Positions 52,244-61,947 of a DNA stretch of 64,000 nucleotides are shown in pieces. The stretch covers positions 171,795-235,794 of the forward strand of contig JAUJNI010000002.1 of NCBI GenBank assembly GCA_030446465.1. The letters run 5' to 3'. How positions within the stretch are numbered: position 1 is the first letter of the stretch; each line of letters opens with the position of its first letter. The position numbers were made by a program, and so were the translations under genes. A model generated the notes under the pieces. The model worked only from the letters and a program-made list of their open reading frames with translations. It had not been told where the DNA came from and searched no databases. The stretch comes from Actinomycetota bacterium. GTDB lineage: Bacteria > Actinomycetota > CADDZG01 > WHSQ01.

Positions 52244-52660
52244 TCAAGTGTCCTTGGCCGTGTGGCGCGTCGAGAGCATGTCGCCCCGTCGTTCAAGAAC
52301 CGTTCCAACGGGAAAGCTGGCCGCCAGATAGATGAGCTCATCGGTCAAGTCGTGTACCCACTCGTTCACGTTTCGGTTGCTCAGCAAGTCTTCGGTGACG
52401 TAACCCTGGCTCTCGAGGGCGTCCGCGATCAGGGCGAAGTAAGTCTCGGCATCTAGATCCCTCCGTTCGACCACTTTCATGGTCGTCGTCCCTCGATGGC
52501 TCACTAGCCCCGCCATCGAGCGACGACAGCCGCAGTCGTCGTCGACGAATCCGCGAGCGCAATCGAAGGGAGTGAAAAAGACGAGCTCGCCCTCGACCGT
52601 CCACGAGAAATCGTTGTCGCGCCATCCCTGGGTTTGGCTGCTCGCCGTAACAACTCTCAT
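52244..52660 (-). CDS. Conserved hypothetical protein with DCGCRR motif
   Basis: 138 residues. The N-terminal half has MRVVTASSQTQGWRDNDFSWTVEGELVFFTPFDCARGFVDDDCGCRRSMAGL, a pattern I have seen in uncharacterised actinobacterial proteins; three Cys (DCA, DCGC) could bind a metal. The C-terminal half is helical and acidic (YFALIADALESQGYVTEDLLSNRNVNEWVHDLTDELIYLAASFPVG). No membrane span or signal peptide. The ATG has AAAGG-type complementarity upstream. Function unknown. Confidence 0.7.
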   Translation of the reverse strand: MRVVTASSQTQGWRDNDFSWTVEGELVFFTPFDCARGFVDDDCGCRRSMAGLVSHRGTTTMKVVERRDLDAETYFALIADALESQGYVTEDLLSNRNVNEWVHDLTDELIYLAASFPVGTVLERRGDMLSTRHTAKDT

Positions 52661-52708
52661 GCCTGTGCTGCCTTTCGTCGCTGTGCCTTTGAGGTGGTCG
52701 GATCACCG

Positions 52709-53821
52709 TCAGGATTCGGGGGGCTTGAGCTTGCCGGCCCTGCGGTCGCGCTTGGTCTTGGCCTGATGGCAACTCCAGCAGCGCGGCTTGAGGTTGGGTT
52801 TAGAGCTCGGGCCGTGGGCGAAGCGGGGCCTGACGTGGTCGAACTCGGTCCTAAAGCGGTTGCCGCAGTGGGTGCAGCAGACCCCGTCGAAAGAAGGTGG
52901 CTCTCCCAGCTCGAGGGCGATGGCCACCTCGATCGGGATGTTCTTGGTCCAGCGGGCGAAGTGGCGCAGGTCCTTGCCGTCGTAGAAGACCCCCGACAAA
53001 AAGGCATCCTGGGCGATGGCCTTGGCGATCTGGGGCGAAATCGGGCCGACCCCGGGGATCTTGCAGAGCTCGCCCTCTTTTACCTCGCTCCAGCCACGTT
53101 GGACGACCTCGTGGCTCACCAGCACGACCAGCTCCGGACGCCGTGCCGGGCCCTTGCCCGAACCCGATAGCAGGGCGGCATAGGCATCGGCGAGATAACG
53201 CTCGAAGGGCTCAGGGGTGTCGTCGTTTCTGGCGGCGCGGGCCAGACGGGCCGCCTCGGCCTCGGCCCGGGCCGCGATCGGGGTCCCGACGTGGGGCTCT
53301 AGGGCGAGATGGACATGCACCATGCCGAGCTCGTCGCAGTGGCTTCTGCCGTAGCGGGCGGCGCGCTGGCGAGCGAACAGGTCGCGGTGCTGTTCTGCTT
53401 CGAGCTTTACCTTGCGGGCTTGGTCCTTGAGCACGTGGAAGGGCTGCTCCTGAGCGACCGCCACCAGCTCTTGAGCAGCGCCCGGGGCAGACTGCTCTGC
53501 TCTGGCGATCTCGGTCGCCTGGTCCAAGGAGATGTCGCCCTGCTGCAGCGCGGAGCTGAGCTCGGGAGACGCGCCCATGACCTTGGCAGTTGCAACCGTC
53601 TCCTTGGCCTTGCCCACCGAGGTGCCGGTCGTCCTCGCCAGTTCCGAAGCGTCGTCGAGCTTACGCGACAGACCGGCTATGCCGTAGTCGACCAACCTGC
53701 GGGCGCGGGCATAGGAGGCGAGCAGTCGGCGCGCGACCGGTGCCGGCAACAGCTCGGGCTGAAGATCCGCGTTGGCCTTCTCCAGCAGCGCCACGGCCTC
53801 TTCGACGTAATCGACTTCCAT
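52709..53821 (-). CDS. DUF222-type HNH endonuclease-like protein
   Basis: 370 residues from ATG 53821 (MEVDYVEEAVALLEKANADL), which has a CATAAT box seven bases upstream; ATG 53851 adds ten residues. The N-terminal two thirds is the helical DUF222 region (ASYARARRLVDYGIAGLSRKLDDASELARTTGTSVGKAKETV...). The C-terminal HNH zinc fold is VCCTHCGNRFRTEFDHVRPRFAHGPSSKPNLKPRCWSCHQAKT, with two CxxC pairs and the DH of the active site. Such genes are multicopy in actinobacteria and often near mobile elements; whether they cut DNA is not established for most. Confidence 0.88.
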   Translation of the reverse strand: MEVDYVEEAVALLEKANADLQPELLPAPVARRLLASYARARRLVDYGIAGLSRKLDDASELARTTGTSVGKAKETVATAKVMGASPELSSALQQGDISLDQATEIARAEQSAPGAAQELVAVAQEQPFHVLKDQARKVKLEAEQHRDLFARQRAARYGRSHCDELGMVHVHLALEPHVGTPIAARAEAEAARLARAARNDDTPEPFERYLADAYAALLSGSGKGPARRPELVVLVSHEVVQRGWSEVKEGELCKIPGVGPISPQIAKAIAQDAFLSGVFYDGKDLRHFARWTKNIPIEVAIALELGEPPSFDGVCCTHCGNRFRTEFDHVRPRFAHGPSSKPNLKPRCWSCHQAKTKRDRRAGKLKPPES

Positions 53822-53925
53822 GCTTGTGATTATGGCGAGGCGATGCGACACGAAACGCTCGAAAAACGGCTTCCTGCGCAGAAATTTTTGACCGTCAGCC
53901 CGAAACTCACCTTTCTGCCAGAGGG

Positions 53926-54048
53926 GGCCTCCTTCAAGACAGTCAAGTGTTGGGAGATCGCGGGCCGCGTCACGTCGAAGTGCGCGGCAATCTCGCCCTC
54001 GGCGAGCTCGCCGTCACGGACGAGCCTCAGGATCTCGCGCCGGCGCAT
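53926..54048 (-). pseudogene. ArsR-like helix-turn-helix fragment
   Basis: The 41-residue stretch MRRREILRLVRDGELAEGEIAAHFDVTRPAISQHLTVLKEA matches the DNA-binding core of ArsR-family repressors. The N-terminal helix that normally precedes RREIL and the wing that follows KEAG are missing; downstream, the frame continues into unrelated sequence towards the HNH gene. Likely a remnant. Confidence 0.55.
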
Positions 54049-54155
54049 GTAGACGTCTCGTGGACGACCTCGAGCCGGTTGATTTCGAGAGGTTATCCAG
54101 AATGGGACTGGCGGCAGAAAGCACTCTTTCTTGCTCGCGACGTACGATCGCCTGC

Positions 54156-54491
54156 GTGGCGTATGACAAGGAACTCGCGAATCGCATACGTGAACTGCTC
54201 GGCGGTGAAGCCGACCTGGCAGAGATGAAGATGTTTGGCGGGCTCGCCTTTCTCATCGGGGGCCACATGGCCGTCGCAGCAAGCGGCCAGGGCGGCGTGA
54301 TGGTTCGTGTCGACCCGGCGGAGTCGGAAACGCTCGTCGCGACGAGGAACGCTCAACTCATGGAGATGCGCGGCCGGCGGATGAAGGGATGGCTCCGAGT
54401 GGACCCCGATGATGTACGCACCGAGGCGCAGCTCGCCAAGTGGGTGGGGCTCGGAGCGACGTATGCGCGCTCGCTGCCCCAGAAGCGATAG
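54156..54491 (+). CDS. TfoX N-terminal domain protein
   Basis: 111 residues from GTG 54156, which has a TACGAT box seven bases upstream; the frame from 54060 lacks a start signal. The TfoX_N fold is clear: AYDKELANRIRELLGGEADLAEMKMFGGLAFLIGGHMAVAASGQGGVMVRVDPAES...MRGRRMKGWLRVDPDDVRTEAQLAKWVGLGATYARSLPQK. Family members resemble competence regulator TfoX but act alone in many bacteria; exact function unknown. Confidence 0.88.
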   Translation: MAYDKELANRIRELLGGEADLAEMKMFGGLAFLIGGHMAVAASGQGGVMVRVDPAESETLVATRNAQLMEMRGRRMKGWLRVDPDDVRTEAQLAKWVGLGATYARSLPQKR

Positions 54492-54598
54492 GTCCGGCCC
54501 GACCCCTCCCGACCCCCTGCCGTGTGGGCCACTCGAGGGTCTGGACGAAGGCAACGAGATCGAACCCGAAGCGTTCGGCTCTTGCCGTGCCGAACGCC

Positions 54599-54628
54599 TT
54601 GACCTAGCTGATATCAAAACGATATCAT
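54599..54628 (+). promoter_or_regulatory. Promoter with inverted-repeat operator of the antitoxin-PIN toxin pair
   Basis: A -35 TTGACC (54599-54604) and a -10 TATCAT (54623-54628) lie 18 bp apart. Between and over them is TGATATC-N5-GATATCA (54609-54627), a perfect inverted repeat. The ATG at 54637 follows the -10 by eight bases, so the mRNA is probably leaderless and the antitoxin-toxin complex could block polymerase here. Confidence 0.7.
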
Positions 54629-54636
54629 TTTGCGTC

Positions 54637-54873
54637 ATGCCATCACTCCAAGTTCGGAACATCCCCGATGATCTTTACGAGGCGCTGAGGGCAACGGCGG
54701 ACAAAGAAGGCAGATCGCTCTCGGCTCAGACGGTCGCCATCCTTAGAAGGGCCCTCGCCGACTCACTCGTCGATCGCGCGGGGGTAGCGCGGCGAGTAGC
54801 AGCGCGGCGAAGGGCGGCCGGCGTTATGACACGCAGTGCCCAAGAACTCGTGAGGGAGGATCGGGATCGCTGA
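54637..54873 (+). CDS. FitA/VapB-like ribbon-helix-helix antitoxin
   Basis: 78 residues from ATG 54637. The DNA-binding N-terminus is SLQVRNIPDDLYEALRATADKEGRSLSAQTVAILRRAL, typical of FitA-type antitoxins; the basic-to-acidic tail (RRRAAGVMTRSAQELVREDRDR) should contact the toxin. The stop lies inside the first codons of the PIN-domain gene, so the two are coupled. Confidence 0.9.
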   Translation: MPSLQVRNIPDDLYEALRATADKEGRSLSAQTVAILRRALADSLVDRAGVARRVAARRRAAGVMTRSAQELVREDRDR

Positions 54874-55300
54874 GTCGGCCGTTGTAGTCGACGCAAGCGT
54901 TTTCGTTGAGTATCTGGCTCCAGGGCGGGCCCACGGCGACGTTGCGCCCCTCTTCGATCCGGAATCAAATATCGAGGTATGGACGCCTGATCTCTGCCTG
55001 GTCGAGGTGACCAACGCGCTGAGAAAGCGATTCCTCACAGACAAGAGATTCACTCACCGGCATCTCGCCGAGGGAGTCGCCGATCTTCTTGCCCTAGGCC
55101 CCTTGGTTGTGAGCAGTGGCGTCCTTATCGAAGGGACTGTCCAGTTCGCTGAGAACCTAACCGTGTACGACGCGCTGTACCTGGTGCTGGCCGCAGCCCG
55201 CCGTATTCCCATATGCACCCTTGATACGGGCTTGGCTGAGGAAGGAAGGAAAGCCGGGGTCACCGTTCTTGTACCGGGGACCGACCCGCTCACTGTCTGA
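54866..55300 (+). CDS. PIN-domain toxin with probable ATC start
   Basis: 144 residues if begun at ATC 54866. The frame is open only from 54854 (in-frame TGA at 54851) and contains no ATG, GTG, TTG or CTG before AVVVDASVFVEYL, the strand with the first catalytic Asp. GGGAGG at 54854-54859 is six bases before ATC 54866. The GTG at 55007 would delete the active site. Other acidic residues are Glu in CLVEVTNALRK, Asp in LTVYDALYLVLA and Asp in CTLDTGLAEE. An AUC start would lower toxin synthesis relative to antitoxin (inference). Confidence 0.82.
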   Translation: MAESAVVVDASVFVEYLAPGRAHGDVAPLFDPESNIEVWTPDLCLVEVTNALRKRFLTDKRFTHRHLAEGVADLLALGPLVVSSGVLIEGTVQFAENLTVYDALYLVLAAARRIPICTLDTGLAEEGRKAGVTVLVPGTDPLTV

Positions 55301-55324
55301 GGGTTCGAGGGGCAGGGGGAGCTT

Positions 55325-56173
55325 CTACCTGACCCTCTCGCCTGTGTGGCGTCGGAACTCGTAGGCGCCGACGGCGAGGGATGCGACCGCGAAGAGGCCG
55401 AGCACGGCAAGCGCGCGCACCACCGAGCCGTCCCATCCGTCGAGCACCAGGATGCGCATGGCTTCGATCGCGTAGGTCAGTGGGTTTAGCCGGGCCACGA
55501 TCGCCATCCACGGCGGCATCGAGTCCAGCGGCACGAAGGCGTTGCTCAAGAACACGAGCGGCAAAGTGACAAAGCCCATGATCGCAAAGAAAGTGCCATG
55601 CGATGGGACCCGGTATGCCAGAGCCGTGGACAACGCGGTCAGCGCCATGCTCAAGAGCCCTGCAGCGGCAAGGATGACGATAGCTCCCACCGGTCCTGAT
55701 GCGACGTCTACCGCGGTGGCAACCGCAACGAGAAACACCAGAAGCACCTGCGCCGTACCCAGGGCAAACTGGAACAGGAACCGGCTCACAATGAGCGAGC
55801 TGCGGGCAATTGGCATGCTCAACAGCTTGTCCAGGTATCCGGTTTCCTTGTCCCATAGCAAGGGCATGGCCCCGGTGACGGTGTTCGTGACGACCGTGAA
55901 GGCGATGACTCCTGCAAGCATGAAGCCGACGTAGTTGGAGGTCCCAATCGCATCACGGTCGATGGCGCGCCCGAGCGCACTGCCGAAGAATAGAAGCCAG
56001 ATTGCCGGCTGAGTGATGCTGAGCAGGAGGTTGAGACGTTCACGCACGAGTTGCAGGAACCACCTCCGAGTGAGGGCGGTGACCTCCCCTCTCCATTCCT
56101 CCCAGGAGGTCCTCTCCGGCTTAGTGGCGGGCTCCACCGTCGTCTGCTTCCTAATGAGTGTTTGATCCGCCAT
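55325..56173 (-). CDS. ABC-2 type permease, DrrB-like
   Basis: 282 residues with six membrane segments. A cytosolic N-terminus (ERTSWEEWRGEVTALTRRWFLQLVRERLNLLLSITQPAIWLLFFGSAL) precedes YVGFMLAGVIAFTVVTNTVTGAMPLLWDKETGYLDKLLSMPIARSSLIVSR and the typical LPLVFLSNAFVPLDSMPPWM loop. DrrB-like permeases export drugs or lipids with a DrrA-like ATPase, which is the gene upstream here. It shares one base with that gene's end. Confidence 0.92.
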   Translation of the reverse strand: MADQTLIRKQTTVEPATKPERTSWEEWRGEVTALTRRWFLQLVRERLNLLLSITQPAIWLLFFGSALGRAIDRDAIGTSNYVGFMLAGVIAFTVVTNTVTGAMPLLWDKETGYLDKLLSMPIARSSLIVSRFLFQFALGTAQVLLVFLVAVATAVDVASGPVGAIVILAAAGLLSMALTALSTALAYRVPSHGTFFAIMGFVTLPLVFLSNAFVPLDSMPPWMAIVARLNPLTYAIEAMRILVLDGWDGSVVRALAVLGLFAVASLAVGAYEFRRHTGERVR

Positions 56174-57129
56174 CAGGCCCCCACCTCGAGGTCTCTAAGC
56201 TCCCGCCCGGTGTGAAGCAGGAACACGTCATCGAGACTCGGTTGCGTGTAGGCCACCCGCTCGAGGCGAAGGTCGTGCGCGAGGGACAAGCGCATCACCG
56301 CCGGAAGAGCTACGGAAGCATCCTCGACGTAGATGTGCAACTCATTCGATTCCGTTAGAACGGTGTTCTTGACCCATGGTTCCCCGGCGATCGCCGCTTG
56401 CAGTCGGTGTGGTGCTGCTGTAGCGACCTGGACGACGTCGGCTGCAACCGCGCGCTTGAGCTCCGTGGGCGAGCCCGTCACGACGCTGCTGCCCTTGTCT
56501 ACGATCGTCAGCCGGTTACAGAGACGGTCGGCTTCGTCCAGGTAGTTGGTGGCCAGAAGCACCGTCACTCCCTTGTCCCTGAGGCCCACCACGTAGTCCC
56601 ACACGCGGTGACGCGATTGCACATCGAGGCCGAGCGTTGGTTCGTCGAGCACCAGCAGCTCGGGTTGATGGAGGAGGCCGCACGCCAGGTCGAGCCGCTT
56701 GTGCATGCCGCCCGAGAACTCTCCGATGGTGCGGTCTGCGTGGGCCAGCAAGCCCACGAGATCAAGGGCCTCGTCGACGAGATCGCGCCGTGTGTGGCGA
56801 GGTACGTGGTGGAGCGCCGCCTCTATCTCCACGATCTCGCGCGCCTTTAGCAGCCGATTCACCTGCCATGGGACGCTCTGCATGACGTATCCGATCCGGC
56901 GCCGTACCTCTCCCGGCTGGCCTGAGACGTCGAACCCGCATACCCGAGCGGTCCCCGAAGTGGGCGTCAGCAAGGTGGTGAGCATCCGTATCGTCGTGGT
57001 CTTGCCGGCGCCGTTCGGCCCCAGCAGCCCAAAGATGTCCCCCGAGTCCACGTGCAGGTCGAGGTGGTCGACGGCGAGACGCTCGCCGAACGCTCGGGTG
57101 AGGCTCTCGGTGTCGATGACCCTGGTCAC
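56173..57129 (-). CDS. ABC transporter ATPase, DrrA-like
   Basis: 318 residues. Walker A LLGPNGAGKTTTIRML, signature EFSGGMHKRLDLACGLLHQP, Walker B LLVLDEPTLGLD; the usual switch-region His is replaced in LLATNYLDEADRLCNRL (Asn instead of TTHY-type His). The C-terminal domain is of the DrrA kind (LRLERVAYTQPSLDDVFLLHTG). Paired with the overlapping permease gene. Substrate unknown. Confidence 0.93.
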   Translation of the reverse strand: MTRVIDTESLTRAFGERLAVDHLDLHVDSGDIFGLLGPNGAGKTTTIRMLTTLLTPTSGTARVCGFDVSGQPGEVRRRIGYVMQSVPWQVNRLLKAREIVEIEAALHHVPRHTRRDLVDEALDLVGLLAHADRTIGEFSGGMHKRLDLACGLLHQPELLVLDEPTLGLDVQSRHRVWDYVVGLRDKGVTVLLATNYLDEADRLCNRLTIVDKGSSVVTGSPTELKRAVAADVVQVATAAPHRLQAAIAGEPWVKNTVLTESNELHIYVEDASVALPAVMRLSLAHDLRLERVAYTQPSLDDVFLLHTGRELRDLEVGA

Positions 57130-57152
57130 TAAGGGTCAGTATGTCCGACAGC

Positions 57153-58478
57153 TCAAAGGTCGGCGAGGCCCGCATAAAGGGCACGCGCCGTTGCCTCCCC
57201 TAGACGCAGGCTCTCGAGTCGAAAGCTTTCGTCGGCGCCATGCATGTTGTCGGCTGCGAGCGCGAAGCCGCTCAGGATCGTCGGGATGCCGCGGTCGGCG
57301 AACGCAGCGAGCACCGGCAGCGACCCGCCGACGCGCGTCAGGGCAGGCTCTACGCCGGTCACTTCCCGGATGACGGACCGGGCGATCCGTAGCGGTGCTG
57401 ACTCTGGGTCGAAGACGGCAGGCTCCGCGGTTGACACCACCTCTACTTTCACCTCCACGTCGCGGGGCGCGGCGCCGTTGAGGAGGCCCACCAGCGTCTT
57501 GGCGATCTCATCGCTGCTCTGTCCTGGGGCAAGGCGCACCGACAGCTTGCAGTCCGCCGTCGCCGGCACGATCGTGCGGACCTGAGCGGCGTCTCCCGTG
57601 GCGATGCCGTGGACGTCTAGCGACGCGTCGGCCCAGTTGCGAAAGTAGTAGGCGTGGCCCGAACTGTGGTCCAGCGGCAGGGCCCCCACTTCCGAGATGA
57701 CCTCGGCCCCCGAGCGCAGGCGGCGCCAGGCCGCCAACTCGGACTCGGTCGGTTGTGTGATGCCGGAGCGCAGCTCGTCTCGCAAGCAGCCGTCGGGGCC
57801 GGGCATAACCGCGGTGAGGATGTCGTGCAGCACATGGGCGGCATTCTGGACGCTGCCACCGTAGATGCCGGAGTGGAGGTCGCGCGGCGCGACCCGCACG
57901 GCGATCGACAGCATCACCATTCCCCGCACGCCGAGAGTGATCGCAGGTGTGCTTTCGTCCAGCATGTCGCTGTCGAACACGATGGCGCAGTCGGCGCCGC
58001 GGGGATCGGCGGCAACCCACCTTGCCGCGCTATCTCCTCCTACCTCTTCTTCGCCCTCGACCAAGATGCGGACGTGCACGGGTAGCGTTGCGGCGGCAGC
58101 CAGTTCGCAGGCTACGAAGAGCAGCGGGAAGAAGTTGCCTTTGTCGTCGCACGCTCCCCGCGCGTAGAGACGTCCGTCTCGGATCTCCGGTTCAAACGGT
58201 GGTGAGCTCCACAGCTCGACGGGATCCGCGCTTTGGACGTCGTAGTGACCATAGATGAGCACGGTGGGAGCACCCTCGTTGTGCGACCGCAGCTCGCCGA
58301 CCATGAGCGGGTTCCCGTTGCCCTCGAGCACCTCGCAGCTGCCACCTGCGGCTCTTACCCGATCACCTGCCCACTCGGCCGCGCGCAGCAGGTCTGCAGG
58401 GTCGCCCCCGCCCGAGGAGATGGAGGGGATCCTCAACCACTCGTCTAGTTGCTCGAGCATCGGTGACATAGCGGTCAT
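57153..58478 (-). CDS. M20-family metallopeptidase (dipeptidase-like)
   Basis: 441 residues from ATG 58478, preceded by GGAGG at six bases; longer frames run into the divergent cyclase gene. Di-zinc ligands and catalytic residues are visible: His and Asp in IYGHYDVQSADP, Asp in ARGACDDKG, Glu-Glu in VEGEEEVGGDSA, Asp in AIVFDSD and the late His in DNMHGADESF. A dimerisation lid domain lies at about residues 190-320. It probably hydrolyses dipeptides or N-acyl amino acids in the cytosol. Confidence 0.92.
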   Translation of the reverse strand: MTAMSPMLEQLDEWLRIPSISSGGGDPADLLRAAEWAGDRVRAAGGSCEVLEGNGNPLMVGELRSHNEGAPTVLIYGHYDVQSADPVELWSSPPFEPEIRDGRLYARGACDDKGNFFPLLFVACELAAAATLPVHVRILVEGEEEVGGDSAARWVAADPRGADCAIVFDSDMLDESTPAITLGVRGMVMLSIAVRVAPRDLHSGIYGGSVQNAAHVLHDILTAVMPGPDGCLRDELRSGITQPTESELAAWRRLRSGAEVISEVGALPLDHSSGHAYYFRNWADASLDVHGIATGDAAQVRTIVPATADCKLSVRLAPGQSSDEIAKTLVGLLNGAAPRDVEVKVEVVSTAEPAVFDPESAPLRIARSVIREVTGVEPALTRVGGSLPVLAAFADRGIPTILSGFALAADNMHGADESFRLESLRLGEATARALYAGLADL

Positions 58479-58613
58479 CTTCTGCCTCCATGGGGAGTTG
58501 CTGCTCAGGTTACGCGCTAGGGGGACCGTATACCTGAAGGTGAAGCGCTGGCCCGGCGTGCTTCCGACGCCCATTTCTCCACCCTGGGCCTCACTCTCGA
58601 TACAATAATGACC

Positions 58614-61600
58614 GTGAGTCAGAGCCTGCTGGAAGGCACGGTCACCGTCCTGTTTACCGACGTGGAGGGCTCCACAGGTCTTGGTACCCGATCGGGCGAT
58701 CAGTCGGCCCGCGAGATTCTGAGGCCCCAAGAAGAGCTGATCCGAAAGAAGGTTGCCGAGCACGGGGGCGAAGAGATCAAGTTCCTGGGCGATGGGTTCA
58801 TGATCGGGTTCTCGTCGGCCCGACAGGGGCTCGCCTGCGCAGTAGCTATCCAGCGGGCGCTAGAGCAAGAACGACGCGTCCACCCCGATGGCGTGTTGCC
58901 GGTTCGGATGGGATTGAACGCAGGAGAGGCGATTCGAGAAGGTGACGACCTCTTTGGTTCTGCGGTCAGCGCAGCGGCGCGCATCTCGGCCAAGGCGAGG
59001 GGGGGCGAGATCCTTATCTCAGAGGTCGTGAAGGCTCTCGTAGGCACCTACACCGACGCCACCATCCGCGAGCGGGGACGCTTTCGCTTAAAGGGCTTCG
59101 AGGAACGCTGGCGTCTGTTCGAGGTGGCGTGGCAGGAGGAGTCTCCGTCGCCTCGTCGTTTTGATAGGACACCCTTCGTCGCCAGAGAAGAGGAACGAGC
59201 GGAGTTTCGCGGGTTCCTCGGGCGGCTTGCGAAAGGATCAGGCGCGCTCGTGATGATCGGTGGCGAGCCAGGCGTTGGAAAGACGAGGATCGCAGAGGAA
59301 GTCGCCGCGGAAGGCCGGCAACAGCAGTTCAGAACGCTGATGGGTCGCTGCTACGAGATGGACTCACCACCTCCTTACCTGCCATTCGTCGAGCTGCTCG
59401 AAGCTGCTTCGAAAGAGGTCGAGCCCAAGAGCTTCCGGGCTGCTCTGGGCGACGCCGCAGGGGAGATCGCAAAGGTGGTGCCCCACATCCGCCAGCTCTT
59501 CGACGACATCCCGGCCCCCCTGGAGCTGCCGCCTGAACAAGAGCGAAGGTACCTCTTCAACAGCATCAGAGACTTTGTGATCAGGTCGGCCACCGTTCGC
59601 CCACTGGTTGTGATCCTCGACGACCTTCAGTGGGCCGACGAGTCGAGCCTGCTGTTGCTTCAACACGTGGCTGTGACCCTTCGGGACATCCCGGTATTGA
59701 TCCTGGGCACTTACCGTGACGTGGAGCTCGACGTTCACCGTCCGCTTGCGAACACTCTGGAGACACTCGTTCGCAGCCGGCTCGCGCATCGCATGACTTT
59801 GCGCAGGCTTTCGCCTCAACAGGTTGCCGCCATGCTCACCAAGCTCAAGGGCGATAGCCCGCCCGCCACGCTGGTAGAAGCCATCTACAGCGAGACAGAG
59901 GGCAACCCGTTCTTCGTTGAGGAGGTGTTTAGACATCTCGCTGAAGAGGGAGCGTTGTTCGACACCGAGGGTCGATGGCTGTCCGATCTAAGAGTTGCCG
60001 AGCTGGAGGTCCCGGAAAGCGTGAAGCTGTGGTCGGCCGCCGCTTGCAGCGCCTTTCAGACACAACTCGTCGGGCCTTGACATCTGGGGCAGTGATCGGA
60101 AGAAGCTTCGATTTTCGTTTGCTCGAGGCGATGGAGCAGTTGGGGACAGACGATCTCCTTGATGCGATCGACGAAGCGGAGCATGCGGGCCTCGTGGTCT
60201 CCTCCTATGACGGAGCGGACACTCGAATCAGCTTCGAGCACGAGTTGATTCGCCATACATTGCTTAGCGCCGTCGCCACTCCACGACGTCAGCGGCTTCA
60301 CCTGCGGACCGCGAACGCACTGAAAGATCTCTATGGAGACGGAGTGGCGGAACGTGCGGCCGAGATGGCACACCACCTCTACCAGGCCGGTGCCGCAGCT
60401 GAGGCTTCGGAGACTGCCCGCTACGTTGTCATGGCGGGAGACCGCGCGATGGAGGCGGCTGCCTTCGAGGAGGCCCTTCGGGCCTATGAGGAGGCACTGT
60501 CGGTGCTCGCCGTAGGCGAGACTCGGGAGCGAGCGGAGCTTCTCTTCAGGCTCGGCAGTGCGCAGCGAAGCCTTGGACGACTCGACGAGGGCCTTGCCTC
60601 CTGGCGGGGCGCGTTGAGCTACTACGAGTCCGTGGGGGACGGCGAGTCGGTGGGAAAGCTCACCACCGACATAGGAACGCAACTTGCGTGGGCTGCTCGC
60701 TGGGAAGAGGTGTTCGAGATGGTGGGCCGGGGCCTGGCGGTGTTGGGCGACCAGGTGGTGGTGGAGCGAGGACGTCTTTGGGGCTCGGCGGCATAGCGAT
60801 GGCATGGATAGGCCAGGAGGAAGCGGCGGCCGGCATGATCGAGGAGGGATCGTCGATCGCCAGACAGCTCGGTGCCGATGTCTACCTCGGAGAGGCCCTC
60901 GCCGCCAAGTCCTTGCACCTCTACGCCTACATGCACTTCCCCGAATCGCTCGCCACCGGTTGCGAAGCCGCCGATCTTCTGCGGTCATCGGGAGATCTTT
61001 GGAACCTCGCCAATGTCCTCGGCTTCGGGATGTTCTCGGCCACGTTCACTTTGCGATTCGAACAAGCCCTTGCCATAGGGGAGGAGTTGGAGCCGCTCGC
61101 TGCCAGGATCGGCCACGCGGGGGCCGCGATGTTCGTTAACCGATGTCGAGGGCTCATCGAGCAGACCCGGCGCCCGGACCTCGATGCATTCGAGCAGTTC
61201 GCCAGGTCGGATCTCGAGTGGTGCGAGCGCAATGAGTTGCCGTGGAGTGCGCAATCCCATGTTTTCTTGGGGCGTCGCGTATCAGCGCGGTGACTGGGAC
61301 GCAGCCATCGGGCACTTCCAGCACGCCGTGCTCACCGATCCACCGAGCGCGTTATGGGGATGGGGTCTCGGAAGCCTGTTTCACGCTCGCGCCGTCGGGG
61401 GGCGGCGCGACGAGGCCCTCAGCCTGCTGCCCGAGATCAAGGAGAGTCTTCCCCGGCCGGCAGAGTCGTCGACCGGCGGCCGCTGGATGTTGTCTCTGTT
61501 CACTATCGAGGGGCTGAATGCTCTAGGAATGAAAGAAGAAGCCGGTGAGCTCTACCCGCTGGCGCTGTCGTGCCTCGAGACTGGTGCGGTCTTACGCTTC

Positions 61601-61909
61601 GACGGACGCCCGATGCATACGGTGGCGGGGATAGCGGCGGGGGCACGAGCGGATTGGGATGCGGCCGAGGAGCACTTCGAGAAGGCTGTGGAACAAATGG
61701 CGCCTTTTCGAGACTCCTTCGAGAGCTTGGAAGCTCAGCGTTTCTACGCCCAGATGTTGCTCGAACGCGACAGACCCCAGGACAGGGACAGGGCGGTGGA
61801 GATGCTCGAGAGCGCCCTGGCCGGTTACGCAAGGATAGGGACGCCAAGGCACGAGGCGATGGCCCAAGATCTCTTGCAGCGCAGCGCCCTAGCGTCGCCG
61901 TCTCGCTAG
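58614..61909 (+). pseudogene. Class III nucleotide cyclase / AAA ATPase / TPR regulator, broken by three single-base shifts
   Basis: One gene of about 1100 codons is spread over three frames, which switch near 60029, 60775 and 61265. The cyclase domain (first 170 residues) has metal-binding Asp in VLFTDVEGST, FLGDGFMIGF and MGLNAGEAIREGDDLFGSAVSAAARISA. Then comes an AAA_16/NB-ARC-like ATPase with GGEPGVGKTRI and VVILDDLQWADESS, and helical TPR-like repeats to the end. The first two shifts fit one missing base each, the third one extra base; restoring them gives continuous homology. It is either a young pseudogene or carries assembly errors. A TACAAT box ends seven bases before GTG 58614, preferred over ATG 58608. 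Confidence 0.82.
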
Positions 61910-61947
61910 ACACTCACTCGGTTTCGGATCGGTGAGAGAGTGGTGCG

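Noticed and set aside
51894..52331. Plus-strand 145-residue frame
   Set aside because: Its only recognisable part is the CTDVGSA repeat at the tRNA-end core; the rest is low-complexity Arg/Ser sequence.
59975..61909. Three separate genes after the cyclase gene
   Set aside because: Homology runs on across the frame switches; they are pieces of one interrupted gene.
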